Shown here: positions 35,449 through 44,344 of the stretch, piece after piece
Layout of the letters: each line of letters starts with the position of its first letter
Position numbering within the stretch: the first letter of the stretch is position 1
NCBI GenBank assembly: GCA_934533075.1
Contig: CAKTBJ010000004.1
Coordinates: 37,783 to 101,782 of the forward strand
Direction: 5' to 3'
Length of the DNA stretch: 64,000 bases
Source: an uncultured Paracoccus sp.
Lineage (GTDB): Bacteria; Pseudomonadota; Alphaproteobacteria; Rhodobacterales; Rhodobacteraceae
Translations under genes and position numbers: made by a program
The notes under the pieces: generated by a model
Databases searched by the model: none
What the model was told of the DNA's origin: nothing
What the model saw: the letters and a program-made list of their open reading frames with translations, nothing else

Positions 35449-36318
35449 ATGTCCAGCCTGATCTTGCCCGCCGTGCTGAACGGCCTGACGATGGGGGCGA
35501 TCTATGCCCTTGTCGCGCTTGGCCTGACGTTGATCTACGGCGTGCTGCACATCATCAACTTCGCGCATGGCAGCCTGCTGATGCTGGCGCTCTATGCGGT
35601 GTATTTCCTGCATTTCCACCTCGGGCTGGACCCATATCTGGCCATCCCGATCGTGCTGCCGCTGTTCTTCGCGCTGGGCTATGCCCTGCAACGCGGCCTG
35701 ATCGCGCCGATGAGCGGCGGGACCGAACAGAACGTGCTGCTGCTGACGCTGGCGCTGTCGATGATCATCGACAACCTCGCGCTGTATTTCTGGACCTCGA
35801 ACACCCGCAGCATCGACATTCCCTATGCCTATGACACGGTGGAGTTCCTGGGCGCCTATCTGCCGCTGGGCCGGGTGATCGCCTTCTTTGCCGCGCTGGC
35901 CGCCGCGCCGGTGCTGTGGCTGTTCATGGCCCGCACCCGCACCGGCGCCGCCATCCGCGCCGTCGCCATCGAGAAGCGCGGCGCCGAGATCGTCGGCATC
36001 GACGTGAACCACACCTATGCCATCTGCTTCGGGATCGGCACCGCCTGCGTGGCGCTGGCCGCCTGTCTGCTGCTGCCGACCTTCTACGTCACGCCGCAGG
36101 TGGGCTATACCTTCGTGCTGGTCGCCTTCACCACCGTGGTCCTCGGCGGCATGGGCAGCCTGCCCGGCGCGCTGGTCGCCGGCCTGCTGCTGGGCGTGAT
36201 CGAGTCGCTGTGCGGCCTGTTCCTGGGCGAGAGCCTCGGCCAGATCGGCATCTTCACCGCCTTCATCCTGATCCTTCTTTTCAAACCGTCCGGGCTGCTG
36301 GGCAGGAGGGCGAAATGA
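35449..36318 (+). CDS. livH: LIV-type ABC importer permease LivH
   Basis: A 289-residue permease. The family-defining N-terminus (LNGLTMGAIYALVALGLTLIYGVLHIINFAHGSLLML) contains the NFAHG motif. The coupling segment GAAIRAVAIEKRGAEIVGIDVN and VLGGMGSLPGALVAGLLLGV are typical. Its stop overlaps the livM start (ATGA). Confidence 0.93.
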   Translation: MSSLILPAVLNGLTMGAIYALVALGLTLIYGVLHIINFAHGSLLMLALYAVYFLHFHLGLDPYLAIPIVLPLFFALGYALQRGLIAPMSGGTEQNVLLLTLALSMIIDNLALYFWTSNTRSIDIPYAYDTVEFLGAYLPLGRVIAFFAALAAAPVLWLFMARTRTGAAIRAVAIEKRGAEIVGIDVNHTYAICFGIGTACVALAACLLLPTFYVTPQVGYTFVLVAFTTVVLGGMGSLPGALVAGLLLGVIESLCGLFLGESLGQIGIFTAFILILLFKPSGLLGRRAK

Positions 36319-37298
36319 TGAAACCGCAATCCCTGGGGCAGGCCGTGCTGGTCGGCCTCGTGGTCCTTTATCTGGCCAGCGTCTATCTGATGTCTTCGCC
36401 GGTCTGGATGGGCTTCACCATCAACGCGCTGATCGTGGCGGTGGTGGCGCTGTCGTGGAACATCACCGGCGGCTTCGGGGGCATGGCCTCCTTCGGCCAT
36501 GCGGCGATGTATGGGACGGGCGCCTATGCCTCGGCCATCCTTCAGGTGCAGTATGGCGTCAATGCCTGGCTGGCCTTTGCCCTTGGCATCGCCGCCGGCG
36601 CGGCGATGGGGGCGTTCATCGGTGCGCTGGCCTTCCGCTATGGGCTGAAAGGCTCGTATTTCGCGCTGGTCACGCTGGCCTTCGCCGAGGTGCTGCGCAT
36701 CTGCGCCTCGTCCTTCGCCTTCACCGGCGGCGGCAGCGGGCTGCAACTGACGCTGGCGCCGGGCCTCTCGACGCTGCAATTCAACGACCGCACGGTGGTC
36801 TATACCATCCTGCTGGTCGTCGTGGCGCTGGTCATGGCGCTGACGGCATGGCTGAAATACTCCCGCTTCGGCGCCTACCTGATCGCCGTGCGCGAGAACG
36901 AGGACGCCGCCCGCGCGCTGGGCATCGACACCTATCGCATCAAGGTCAAGGCGATGGCGATTTCAGGCGCCTTCGGCGGGCTGGCGGGGGCGCTCTACCT
37001 GCAACTGTGGCTGTTCATCGACAGCACCGTGGTTTACGGCAGCGCGGTCTCGGTCGAGGCCCTGATCGGCCCGATCATCGGCGGCGCCGGCACCGTCTGG
37101 GGACCGCTGGTCGGCACGCTGGGCCTGCACCTGCTGGGGGAGGGCGCCAAGCATCTTCTGTCCAACGCGCCCGGCCTGAACTTCGTGCTTTATGCGGTGG
37201 TGCTGATCTGCGCGCTGCGCTTCCTGCCGCAGGGCCTGATGGGGCTGGTCGCGCGCATCGGCACCTTCCGCGCCAAGAAGGAGGACGACAATGCTTGA
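36315..37298 (+). CDS. livM: LIV-type ABC importer permease LivM
   Basis: A 327-residue permease: LSWNITGGFGGMASFGHAAMYGTGAYASAIL, GSYFALVTLAFAEVLRICAS and YLIAVRENEDAARALGIDTYRIKVKAMAIS are the diagnostic LivM segments. AGGAGG at 36304-36309 serves ATG 36315 (or 36318, 8-nt spacing). The start overlaps the livH stop and the end overlaps livG by 8 nt. Confidence 0.93.
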   Translation: MMKPQSLGQAVLVGLVVLYLASVYLMSSPVWMGFTINALIVAVVALSWNITGGFGGMASFGHAAMYGTGAYASAILQVQYGVNAWLAFALGIAAGAAMGAFIGALAFRYGLKGSYFALVTLAFAEVLRICASSFAFTGGGSGLQLTLAPGLSTLQFNDRTVVYTILLVVVALVMALTAWLKYSRFGAYLIAVRENEDAARALGIDTYRIKVKAMAISGAFGGLAGALYLQLWLFIDSTVVYGSAVSVEALIGPIIGGAGTVWGPLVGTLGLHLLGEGAKHLLSNAPGLNFVLYAVVLICALRFLPQGLMGLVARIGTFRAKKEDDNA

Positions 37299-38031
37299 AG
37301 TCCGCAACCTTTCCAAAAGCTTCGGCGGGTTGAAAGCGGTCAGCGATGCCTCGCTGGACGTGCCGGAAGGGTCCATCGTCGGGCTGCTGGGTCCGAACGG
37401 CGCCGGCAAGACCACCTGCTTCACGATGATCGCCGGCTTTACCCGGCCCGATACCGGCACCGTGCGGCTGAACGGCGCCGACATCACCGGCCTGCCGCCG
37501 CATCGCATCTGTGGGCTGGGCATGATCCGGACCTTCCAGATCGTGCAGCCCTTCGCCGGTCTGTCGGTCGAGGAGAACATCGCCGTCGGCGCCTATCTGC
37601 ACCATCACCAGCGTGCCGAGGCGATGGCGGTGGCGCGCAGGATCGGCAAGCGGCTGGGCATGGGCGCCATGCTGGACCGCCCGGCCTCGTCGCTGACCAT
37701 CGCCGGCAGGAAGCGGCTGGAGCTGGCCCGCGCGCTGGCCACGGGCGCCAAGCTGCTGCTGCTGGACGAGGTGATGGCCGGGCTGATCCCCTCGGAAGTG
37801 ACCGAGATCGTCGGCATCATCCGCCAGATCCGAGACGAGGGTCACACCTTCCTGCTGATCGAGCATGTGATGCAGGCGGTGATGAGCCTGGCGGAAACCG
37901 CCTATGTGCTGAACCACGGCAAGATGATCGCCCACGGCACGCCGCAGGCGCTGGTGCGCGATCCGGCGGTGATCGAGGCCTATCTGGGCCACGGCGCCGC
38001 CGCCCGTTTGCAGGAGGGTCACAATGCTTGA
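37291..38031 (+). CDS. livG: LIV-type ABC importer ATPase LivG
   Basis: A 246-residue ATPase with Walker A GPNGAGKTTC, a LivG-type signature (LTIAGRKRLELARAL), Walker B LLLLDEVMAGLIPSE, and the ending VIEAYLGHGAAARLQEG. It overlaps livM (8 nt) and livF (8 nt). Unlike the LivG at 21005-21835 it lacks a long C-terminal extension. Confidence 0.93.
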   Translation: MLEVRNLSKSFGGLKAVSDASLDVPEGSIVGLLGPNGAGKTTCFTMIAGFTRPDTGTVRLNGADITGLPPHRICGLGMIRTFQIVQPFAGLSVEENIAVGAYLHHHQRAEAMAVARRIGKRLGMGAMLDRPASSLTIAGRKRLELARALATGAKLLLLDEVMAGLIPSEVTEIVGIIRQIRDEGHTFLLIEHVMQAVMSLAETAYVLNHGKMIAHGTPQALVRDPAVIEAYLGHGAAARLQEGHNA

Positions 38032-38725
38032 GATTTCCGGCATCAAGGCGGGCTACGGCTCGATGGCGGTGCTGCACGGCATCGACATGCGCATCGACGC
38101 GGGCGAGATCGTGGCGCTGCTGGGTTCGAACGGGGTGGGCAAGACCACGCTGAACAATGTCGTGTCGGGCTTCATCCGCCCCACGGCGGGCGAGGTCCGG
38201 TTCGAGGGTCAACGCATCACCGGCCTGAAGCCGCGCGAGATCGTGGCTTTGGGCATCGCGCAGGTGCCCGAGGGGCGCAAGATTTTCCCCAACCTCTCGG
38301 TGGCCGAGAACCTCGAACTGGGCGCCTTCCGCCGCGCCGCCGCCAACCGCAAGCGCAATTTCGAGCATGTCTGCGAGATCTTCCCGCGCCTGCGCGAGCG
38401 TCTGGACCAGTTGGGCGGCACCCTGTCGGGGGGCGAGCAGCAGATGCTGGCCATCGGCCGCGGCCTGATGTCGGAACCCAAGCTGCTGATCCTCGACGAG
38501 CCGTCGCTGGGCCTGTCGCCGATCATGGTCGAGGAGATGTTCGGCCTGATCACCCGCATCAATGCCGAGGGCGTGGCGGTGCTGCTGGTCGAGCAGAACG
38601 TGATGCAGTCGCTGGGCGTGGCCAGCCGCGCCTATGTGATCGAGCAGGGGCGGCTGGTCATGCAGGGCGAGGCCGCCGGAATGCTGGCCGACCCGCAACT
38701 GCGCGCCGCCTATCTGGGGATGTGA
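38024..38725 (+). CDS. livF: LIV-type ABC importer ATPase LivF
   Basis: A 233-residue ATPase: Walker A GSNGVGKTTL, QVPEGRKIFPNLSVAENLELGAF, signature LSGGEQQMLAIGRGL and Walker B LLILDEPSLGLSP. It ends AAYLGM and completes the LIV importer of this operon. Confidence 0.93.
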   Translation: MLEISGIKAGYGSMAVLHGIDMRIDAGEIVALLGSNGVGKTTLNNVVSGFIRPTAGEVRFEGQRITGLKPREIVALGIAQVPEGRKIFPNLSVAENLELGAFRRAAANRKRNFEHVCEIFPRLRERLDQLGGTLSGGEQQMLAIGRGLMSEPKLLILDEPSLGLSPIMVEEMFGLITRINAEGVAVLLVEQNVMQSLGVASRAYVIEQGRLVMQGEAAGMLADPQLRAAYLGM

Positions 38726-38782
38726 ACCTTGCGCCGGGCCGGCCCCGCGCGGGCGCCCGGACGCCGAACGAAGGATGATGAT

Positions 38783-39676
38783 ATGTCGCTGACACGCACC
38801 CGTCGCCTGCGTCAGGCCCTTGCCGGCGATCGGGCCGTCATGGCCCCCGGCGTGGTCGATGCCATGTATGCCCGGCTGGTGGCCGAGGCCGGTTTCGACG
38901 CCATGTATATGACCGGGGCCGGCACCTCGGCCACGCGGCTGGGCTATCCCGATGTGGGCCTGCTGACCATGACCGAGATGGTGGACAACGCCACCCGCAT
39001 CGCCGATGCCTCGGACGTGCCCTTGATCGCGGATGCCGATAACGGTTTCGGCGGCCCGCTGAACGTGCGCCGCGCCATCCAGCTTTACGAGCGCGGCGGG
39101 GTGGCCGCGATCCATCTGGAAGATCAGGTCTTGCCCAAGCGTTGCGGCCACCTCTCCGGCAAGCAGTTGATTTCCGCGCAGGACATGGTGGCCAAGGTCA
39201 AGGCGGCGGTGGATGCGCGCGTGGACCCGGATTTCGTGGTCATCGCCCGCACCGACGCGCTGGCGCTGCATGGCCGCAACGCCGCCTTCGACCGCGCCGA
39301 GATGTATCGCGAGGCGGGGGCCGACGTGATCTTCATCGAAAGCCCGCTGGCCGAGGACCTGCCCCATGTCGCGCCGCGCTTTCCGGGGGTGCCGCTGCTT
39401 TACAACATGGCGACCTCGGGCAAGACGCCGTTCCTGACCCGCGCCGAGATCGAGGCGCTGGGCTTCAAGCTGATCATCTATCCCAACTGGCTGCTGCTGT
39501 CGGCCTGCGAGGCGGCGCGCAAGACGCTGGACACCCTCAAGCGCGAGGAATCCATCGCCTCGGTGGCGCCCAATGTGATGAGCTTCAAGCAGTTCTTCGA
39601 CATGGCCCGCATGGCCGAGGTGCAGGAACTGGAAGCCCGCTACGGCACGCCGGAGGACAGCCGCACCACCTATTGA
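38783..39676 (+). CDS. Isocitrate-lyase/PEP-mutase superfamily lyase (methylisocitrate or 2,3-dimethylmalate lyase type)
   Basis: A 297-residue (beta/alpha)8 lyase. The Mg-binding DADNGFG lies at residues 84-90 and the catalytic loop LPKRCGHLSG at 118-127 has KRCGH with Cys121. Lyases have K-[KR]-CGH; phosphonopyruvate mutases and hydrolases do not, so this is a C-C lyase. 2-Methylisocitrate lyase and 2,3-dimethylmalate lyase are the closest functional types, both giving pyruvate plus a second acid. An AAGGATG ribosome-binding site precedes ATG 38783. Downstream of a LeuCD-type hydratase it could cleave the hydrated product. Confidence 0.85.
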   Translation: MSLTRTRRLRQALAGDRAVMAPGVVDAMYARLVAEAGFDAMYMTGAGTSATRLGYPDVGLLTMTEMVDNATRIADASDVPLIADADNGFGGPLNVRRAIQLYERGGVAAIHLEDQVLPKRCGHLSGKQLISAQDMVAKVKAAVDARVDPDFVVIARTDALALHGRNAAFDRAEMYREAGADVIFIESPLAEDLPHVAPRFPGVPLLYNMATSGKTPFLTRAEIEALGFKLIIYPNWLLLSACEAARKTLDTLKREESIASVAPNVMSFKQFFDMARMAEVQELEARYGTPEDSRTTY

Positions 39677-39703
39677 CCGCAAAACCAGAGGGGAGGCCCG
39701 GAC

Positions 39704-41101
39704 ATGGCCGTTCTGTCCGCCGAGGGCGTGGAGTTCGATTTCGAAATGCCGGTCGTGGTGGTCGGCGCCGGGGCCTGCGGGCTGGTGGCGGCCCTGGCCG
39801 CGCATGATGCCGGGCAGGCGGTGATGATCCTGGAACGCGATGCGACGCCCAGCGGCTCGACCTCGCTGTCGGCGGGGCTGATCCCGGCGGCGGGCACGAT
39901 GCTGCAAGCCGAGGCGGGGATCGAGGACAGCCCGGACATCTTCGCCGCCGACATCGTGGCCAAGACCCACGGCCATACGCCCGAGGACATGGCGCTGCTG
40001 GCCGCCCGCACCTCCGGCCCGATGATCGACTGGCTGATCCGCGACCACGGCATCCGGTTCGAGCTGGTGACGGGTTTCCTCTATCCCGGCCATTCGCGGA
40101 TGCGCATGCACGGGCCGGCAAGCCGCACCGGCGCCGATCTGGAGCAGGCGCTGCTGGCCGCCGTCTCGGCCGCCGGCATCGACCTGCTGGCCGGCGCCTC
40201 GGTCGAGGACCTGTTCGTGGACGGCACGGGGCGCGTCAAGGGCGTTCGCTTTCGCCGCCCCGATGGCGCGCAGGAGATGCTGGGCTGCAAGGCTCTGGTG
40301 CTGGCCTGCTGCGGCTTTGCCGGCGATGCGGAGATGGTGCGCCGCCATATCCCCGAGATCGCCGATGCCGAATGCTGCGGCCATCTGTCGAATACCGGCG
40401 ACGCGGTGAAATGGGGGCAGGCGATGGGCGCGGCGGTGGCCGATATGGGTGCCTATCAGGGCCACGGTTCGGTCGCGCATCCGCATTCGCTGCCCCTGAC
40501 CTGGGCGGTCATCACGCAGGGCGGCATTCTGGTGAACACCGAGGGGCGGCGGTTCTCGAACGAGATGCGCGGCTATTCCGAGCATGGCGCCGAGGTCGCC
40601 GCCCAGCCCGGCAACGTGGCATGGGACATTTTCGATGCCCGCGCCGAGGAGGCGGCCTTGGGCTTTCACGACTATCGCGAAATCCGCAAGCTGGGCGCGG
40701 TCAAGACGGCCGACACGCTGGACGGTCTGGCCGAGGCGACCGGCCTGCCCCTGCCGACCCTGAAGGCCGAGTTCGACGCCATCGCCGAGGCGGCGGCCTC
40801 CGGCACCCCCGATCGCTTCGGGCGCAGCTTTGCACCGGCGGAGGTGCTGCAAGCCCCCTACCGTGCGGTGAAGGTCAACGGCGCGCTGTTTCACACGCAG
40901 GGCGGGCTGGTCATCGACCACGATGCCCGCGTGCTGCGCGAGGACGGCACGCCCCTGCCCAATCTTATGGCCGGCGGCGGCGCGGCGCGCGGCGTCTCGG
41001 GCGATGCGAATTATGGCTATCTCTCGGGCAACGGGCTGCTTTCGGCGACGACCTTCGGGCGCCTCGCCGGGATCAGCGCCGCCCGCATCGCCGGGGCCTG
41101 A
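39704..41101 (+). CDS. FAD-dependent oxidoreductase (fumarate-reductase/KstD family)
   Basis: A 465-residue flavoprotein. GAGACGLVAALAAHDAGQAVMILERD is the FAD Rossmann motif, followed by SGSTSLSAGLIPAAGT. A covalent or substrate-gating region includes GHSRMRMHGP. The C-terminal GGGAARGVSGDANYGYLSGNGLLSATTFGRLAG closes the flavin site. It is shorter than and distinct from the flavoprotein at 17203-18822. It may desaturate or reduce a C=C bond of the diacid intermediate formed in this operon. No signal peptide. Confidence 0.87.
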   Translation: MAVLSAEGVEFDFEMPVVVVGAGACGLVAALAAHDAGQAVMILERDATPSGSTSLSAGLIPAAGTMLQAEAGIEDSPDIFAADIVAKTHGHTPEDMALLAARTSGPMIDWLIRDHGIRFELVTGFLYPGHSRMRMHGPASRTGADLEQALLAAVSAAGIDLLAGASVEDLFVDGTGRVKGVRFRRPDGAQEMLGCKALVLACCGFAGDAEMVRRHIPEIADAECCGHLSNTGDAVKWGQAMGAAVADMGAYQGHGSVAHPHSLPLTWAVITQGGILVNTEGRRFSNEMRGYSEHGAEVAAQPGNVAWDIFDARAEEAALGFHDYREIRKLGAVKTADTLDGLAEATGLPLPTLKAEFDAIAEAAASGTPDRFGRSFAPAEVLQAPYRAVKVNGALFHTQGGLVIDHDARVLREDGTPLPNLMAGGGAARGVSGDANYGYLSGNGLLSATTFGRLAGISAARIAGA

Positions 41102-41128
41102 CCCCACGACAACAGACAGGAGGACAGG

Positions 41129-41902
41129 ATGAAGAAGGTGATGGTGATCGTCCCCTTCCCGATGGGGGAAGCGGACCTTGCGCGCCGGCAGGCGCAGATG
41201 CGGGTGGTCGATCTGGGGCCGGGGATCGAATTTCATTACCGCCCCGTGCGGGTCGGGCCGAGGAACTATTCCAGCCAGCACGACATGGCGCTGGCGGATT
41301 TCTCGATCCTTGATGCCGGGCTGGATGCCGAGGCGCAGGGCTTCGACGCCATCTGTATCGACACGATGTCCGACAGCGGCATGGCGATGCTGCGCTCGGT
41401 GCTGACGATCCCGGTGATCGCGCCGGGGCGGCATGCCATGCTGGTCGCGCAGATGCTGGGCGAGAAGTTCTCGATCCTGATGATGTGGGATCGCTGGAAG
41501 ATGCTTTACACCAAGACGCTGGGCGAGTTGGGGATGGAGCATAAATGCGCCTCCATGCGGTCCATCGGCGTGACGCCCGACAACAAGGCGCTGCTGGAGG
41601 GCAAGGAGGAGGAGGTCTTCCCCCTGCTGCTGGCCGCCGCCCGGCGCTGCATCGAGGAGGACGGGGCGCAGGTGCTGATCCTCGGCTCGACCACCATGCA
41701 CGAGGCGCATGGCTGGCTGGCCGAACGGGTGGGGGTGCCGGTGATCAATCCCGGCCCGCTGACCTACAAGCTGGCCGCCATCGCGCTGGACCTCGGGCTG
41801 ACGCATTCCAAGGCGACATGGCCCACGCCGCTGACCCCAAAGCACGACATGATCCGCGCCATAGGCCGCGCCGGCGCCGAATGGCTGGAGGAACGGCAAT
41901 GA
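41129..41902 (+). CDS. Asp/Glu/hydantoin racemase-superfamily protein lacking both catalytic cysteines, copy 1
   Basis: A 257-residue protein of the hydantoin-racemase fold. The first active-site strand reads DAICIDTMSDSG, where racemases have a Cys at the position occupied by Thr79. The second reads ILGSTTMHEAHGWLAERVGVPVINPGPLTYKL, where the usual LGC motif has Ser187. Both Cys general bases are therefore replaced by hydroxyl residues, so ordinary racemisation is unlikely. Related folds include maleate isomerase and arylmalonate decarboxylase. It overlaps the paralogue downstream by ATGA. Function unknown. Confidence 0.82.
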   Translation: MKKVMVIVPFPMGEADLARRQAQMRVVDLGPGIEFHYRPVRVGPRNYSSQHDMALADFSILDAGLDAEAQGFDAICIDTMSDSGMAMLRSVLTIPVIAPGRHAMLVAQMLGEKFSILMMWDRWKMLYTKTLGELGMEHKCASMRSIGVTPDNKALLEGKEEEVFPLLLAAARRCIEEDGAQVLILGSTTMHEAHGWLAERVGVPVINPGPLTYKLAAIALDLGLTHSKATWPTPLTPKHDMIRAIGRAGAEWLEERQ

Positions 41903-42669
41903 CCCGCATCCTCGTCATCGTGCCCTTCGCGCTGGACGCCGAGGGCATCCGCAACCGCGAGGCGCAATCGGGCTATGTCCCCCTGCCGGCGGATTGGCAA
42001 CTGACCTACCGCCCCGTGACCTGCGGCCCGACCTCGTTCATGTCGCCGCATGACTGGGGGCTGATGGACATGGCGATCTTCGAGGCCGGTTGCACCGCGC
42101 AGGAGGAGGGCTTCGATGCCGTGTGCATCGACACCATGTCGGACAGCGGCATGGTCATGCTGCGCTCGGTTCTGGATATTCCGGTGATCGGGGCGGGCAA
42201 GGCCTCGATGCTTTATGCGCTGACGCTGGGCGGGCGGTTTTCGATTCTGGCGCAATGGGAGCCGGCCTTGCCGCGCTATCGCAAGGCGATCCGCGAATAC
42301 GGATTCGATCGGCAATGCGCCTCGGTGCGCAGCCTCGACGTGCCGCCGGATTTCGCCAACCTGCTGGGCGGCAAGGAGGACAGGGTGTTCCCGCATATGC
42401 GTGCCGTGGCCATGCGCTGCATCGAGGAGGACGGCGCGGAGGTGATCTGCCTTGGCTCGACCACCATGCATCAGGCGGGCGCGTATCTGGCGGCGAACCT
42501 GCCGGTGCCGGTCGTGAACCCCGGCCCGCTGACCTACAAGCTCATGGAAACCTTCCTCGCGCTGGGCCTGAGCCACGGCCGCGAAGCCTATCCGGCGCCG
42601 GTGGAATCCCGGCTGGACATGCTGCGGGCGATGATGAAGGCCGGCGCCGTGGCGGAGGCCGGGGGCTGA
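41899..42669 (+). CDS. Asp/Glu/hydantoin racemase-superfamily protein lacking both catalytic cysteines, copy 2
   Basis: A 256-residue paralogue of the preceding gene. Residues align without gaps in the active-site regions: DAVCIDTMSDSGM has Thr79 and CLGSTTMHQAG has Ser187, again at the positions of the two catalytic Cys. Conservation of the same substitutions in both paralogues argues for a maintained alternative chemistry, possibly as a heterodimer. The 214 nt that follow (42670-42883) show no recognisable feature beyond possible short dyads. Confidence 0.82.
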   Translation: MTRILVIVPFALDAEGIRNREAQSGYVPLPADWQLTYRPVTCGPTSFMSPHDWGLMDMAIFEAGCTAQEEGFDAVCIDTMSDSGMVMLRSVLDIPVIGAGKASMLYALTLGGRFSILAQWEPALPRYRKAIREYGFDRQCASVRSLDVPPDFANLLGGKEDRVFPHMRAVAMRCIEEDGAEVICLGSTTMHQAGAYLAANLPVPVVNPGPLTYKLMETFLALGLSHGREAYPAPVESRLDMLRAMMKAGAVAEAGG

Positions 42670-42883
42670 GCCGATGGAGCCGCAAGCCGCGATTTCGCCA
42701 GCATGCCGAGGGGACAATACACGGCTACCCTCGGCGAAGCGGCGGGACGGCGGGGGCTGACATGATGAGCGGCGCCCACCCCCTCGCACGGGCCGCCGCA
42801 AGCGGCGCCTTTATCCACAGGCCTAAAGAGGCCTGCGCAGCTATCCCCGACGGGGTGGCAATAGGCGGGCGGCGAAGGCTGGC

Positions 42884-44344
42884 ATGACGGACGCCGCCCG
42901 CATCCTCGCGCAGGCCGCCGCGCGCAGCGATTTTGCCGGGGCGCCCGAGGCGGTGCGGGCGGTCTATCGCGATTTCATCCTCGACACGCTGGCGGTGATG
43001 GCGGCGGGGGCGGCGCATGGCTCGGTCGCTCCGGCGCGGGCGGCATTGCGGGCGGTGGGCGGCAGCGGGCCGGCCTCGGTCGCGGGCTTTGCCAAGGGGG
43101 CGCCGGCGGGGATGGCCGGCCTCGTCAACGGCATGGCGATGACGGTGCTGCAATTGCAGGACGGCCACCGCCGCGCCCGCGGCCATCCGATGAGCCATGC
43201 CCTGCCCGCCGCGCTGGCGCTGGCCGAGGAAACCGGGGCAGGGGCGGCCGATTTCCTCGATGCCGTGATGGCGGGCTATGAGGTCTCGGCCCGCATCGGC
43301 GCGGCGCTCGGCGGCATGCAGGCGCTGCTGCACGATACCGGCACCTTCGGCTGCATCGGCGCGGCGGTCTCGGCGGCCTGGCTGCTGGGCCGGGGACTGG
43401 CCCCCGAGGCCCGCGCCGCGCTGATCGAGGCCGCCATCGGCAATGCCGCCGCCGTGGCGCTGTTTCCCTTTCGCGACACCTGCATGGAGGGCGCCGGCGC
43501 GCATCACCTGTTCGTCGGCCTCGGCGTGCAGAACGGCATCACCGCCGCCCGCGCCGCACAGGCCGGGCTGACGCCCGCGCCGGCGACGCTGGAGCGGTTC
43601 TTCGGTCCCCGCGCCGGCGCGGCCTTCGACCCGGCGCTGCTGGTGGATGGCGTGGACGGCACGTGGTCGCGCCATGAAATCCTGTCGGCCTATCTGAAAT
43701 GGCATCCGGTCTGCGCGCATCTGGGACCGATGCTGGACTGTATCGAGGCCCTGCGCGCCCGTCCCGAAGGCATCGACCCCGCGCGCATCGCCCAAGTCAG
43801 GGTGCAGGTCTATGCGACGGCGCTGGAATACGACTCCCCCGCGCCGCAAACCGACCTCGCGGCGCGGTTCGGCTTTCGCCACGCGGCGGCGCTGGCTTTG
43901 TGCTTCGGGCCGCTGGCGCATGACGGCTTCACCCGCCTTCGCGACCCCGAGGTGCAGGCGATGGCGGCGCGGGTGCGGCTGGTCGCGGATGCGGGGCTGG
44001 ACGCGCTCTATCCCGCCCGGCGTCCGGCCCGCGTCACCCTGATCCTGCATGACGGCAGCGAGGCGAGCGCCGAGGTGCTGGTGCCGAAGGGCGACGGGGC
44101 GCGCGCCCTGACGCGGGCGGATGTCGAGGCCAAGGCCGCCCGGCTGATGGGGGCCGCATGGGGCCATGAAGCGCCCTTCGCGCAGGCCCGGCAGCTGCTG
44201 GACGACCTGCCCCCGGACCTGCCGCAGCGGCTGGGCCGCCTGCTGCGCGCGGCGTTCATGCCGGCGCAGGATCCGGGGCGTATTCCTTCGGCCCGCGCCG
44301 ACGCCCCGCCCGCGTCAGGGGATCGCCCCGTCGCCCGGCTGTGA
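42884..44344 (+). CDS. MmgE/PrpD-family dehydratase
   Basis: A 486-residue member of the MmgE/PrpD (2-methylcitrate dehydratase, cis-aconitate decarboxylase, iminodisuccinate epimerase) family. Typical elements are YRDFILDTLAVMAAG, GMAMTVLQLQDGHRRARGHPMSHALPAALALAE and SAYLKWHPVCAHLGPMLDCIEALR. It dehydrates or epimerises polycarboxylic acids. It is the last gene of the operon, consistent with processing a substituted citrate/malate product. Its 3' end overlaps the convergent HutC-type gene by 30 nt. Confidence 0.87.
   Translation: MTDAARILAQAAARSDFAGAPEAVRAVYRDFILDTLAVMAAGAAHGSVAPARAALRAVGGSGPASVAGFAKGAPAGMAGLVNGMAMTVLQLQDGHRRARGHPMSHALPAALALAEETGAGAADFLDAVMAGYEVSARIGAALGGMQALLHDTGTFGCIGAAVSAAWLLGRGLAPEARAALIEAAIGNAAAVALFPFRDTCMEGAGAHHLFVGLGVQNGITAARAAQAGLTPAPATLERFFGPRAGAAFDPALLVDGVDGTWSRHEILSAYLKWHPVCAHLGPMLDCIEALRARPEGIDPARIAQVRVQVYATALEYDSPAPQTDLAARFGFRHAAALALCFGPLAHDGFTRLRDPEVQAMAARVRLVADAGLDALYPARRPARVTLILHDGSEASAEVLVPKGDGARALTRADVEAKAARLMGAAWGHEAPFAQARQLLDDLPPDLPQRLGRLLRAAFMPAQDPGRIPSARADAPPASGDRPVARL

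Noticed and set aside
37817-41899. A 1360-codon open frame on the minus strand, and similar very long ones at 10074-13832, 15354-17423 and 6524-9466
   Set aside because: They run antisense to well-supported genes with clear motifs; their translations are His/Arg/Gln/Gly-rich low-complexity sequence typical of antisense frames in GC-rich DNA.
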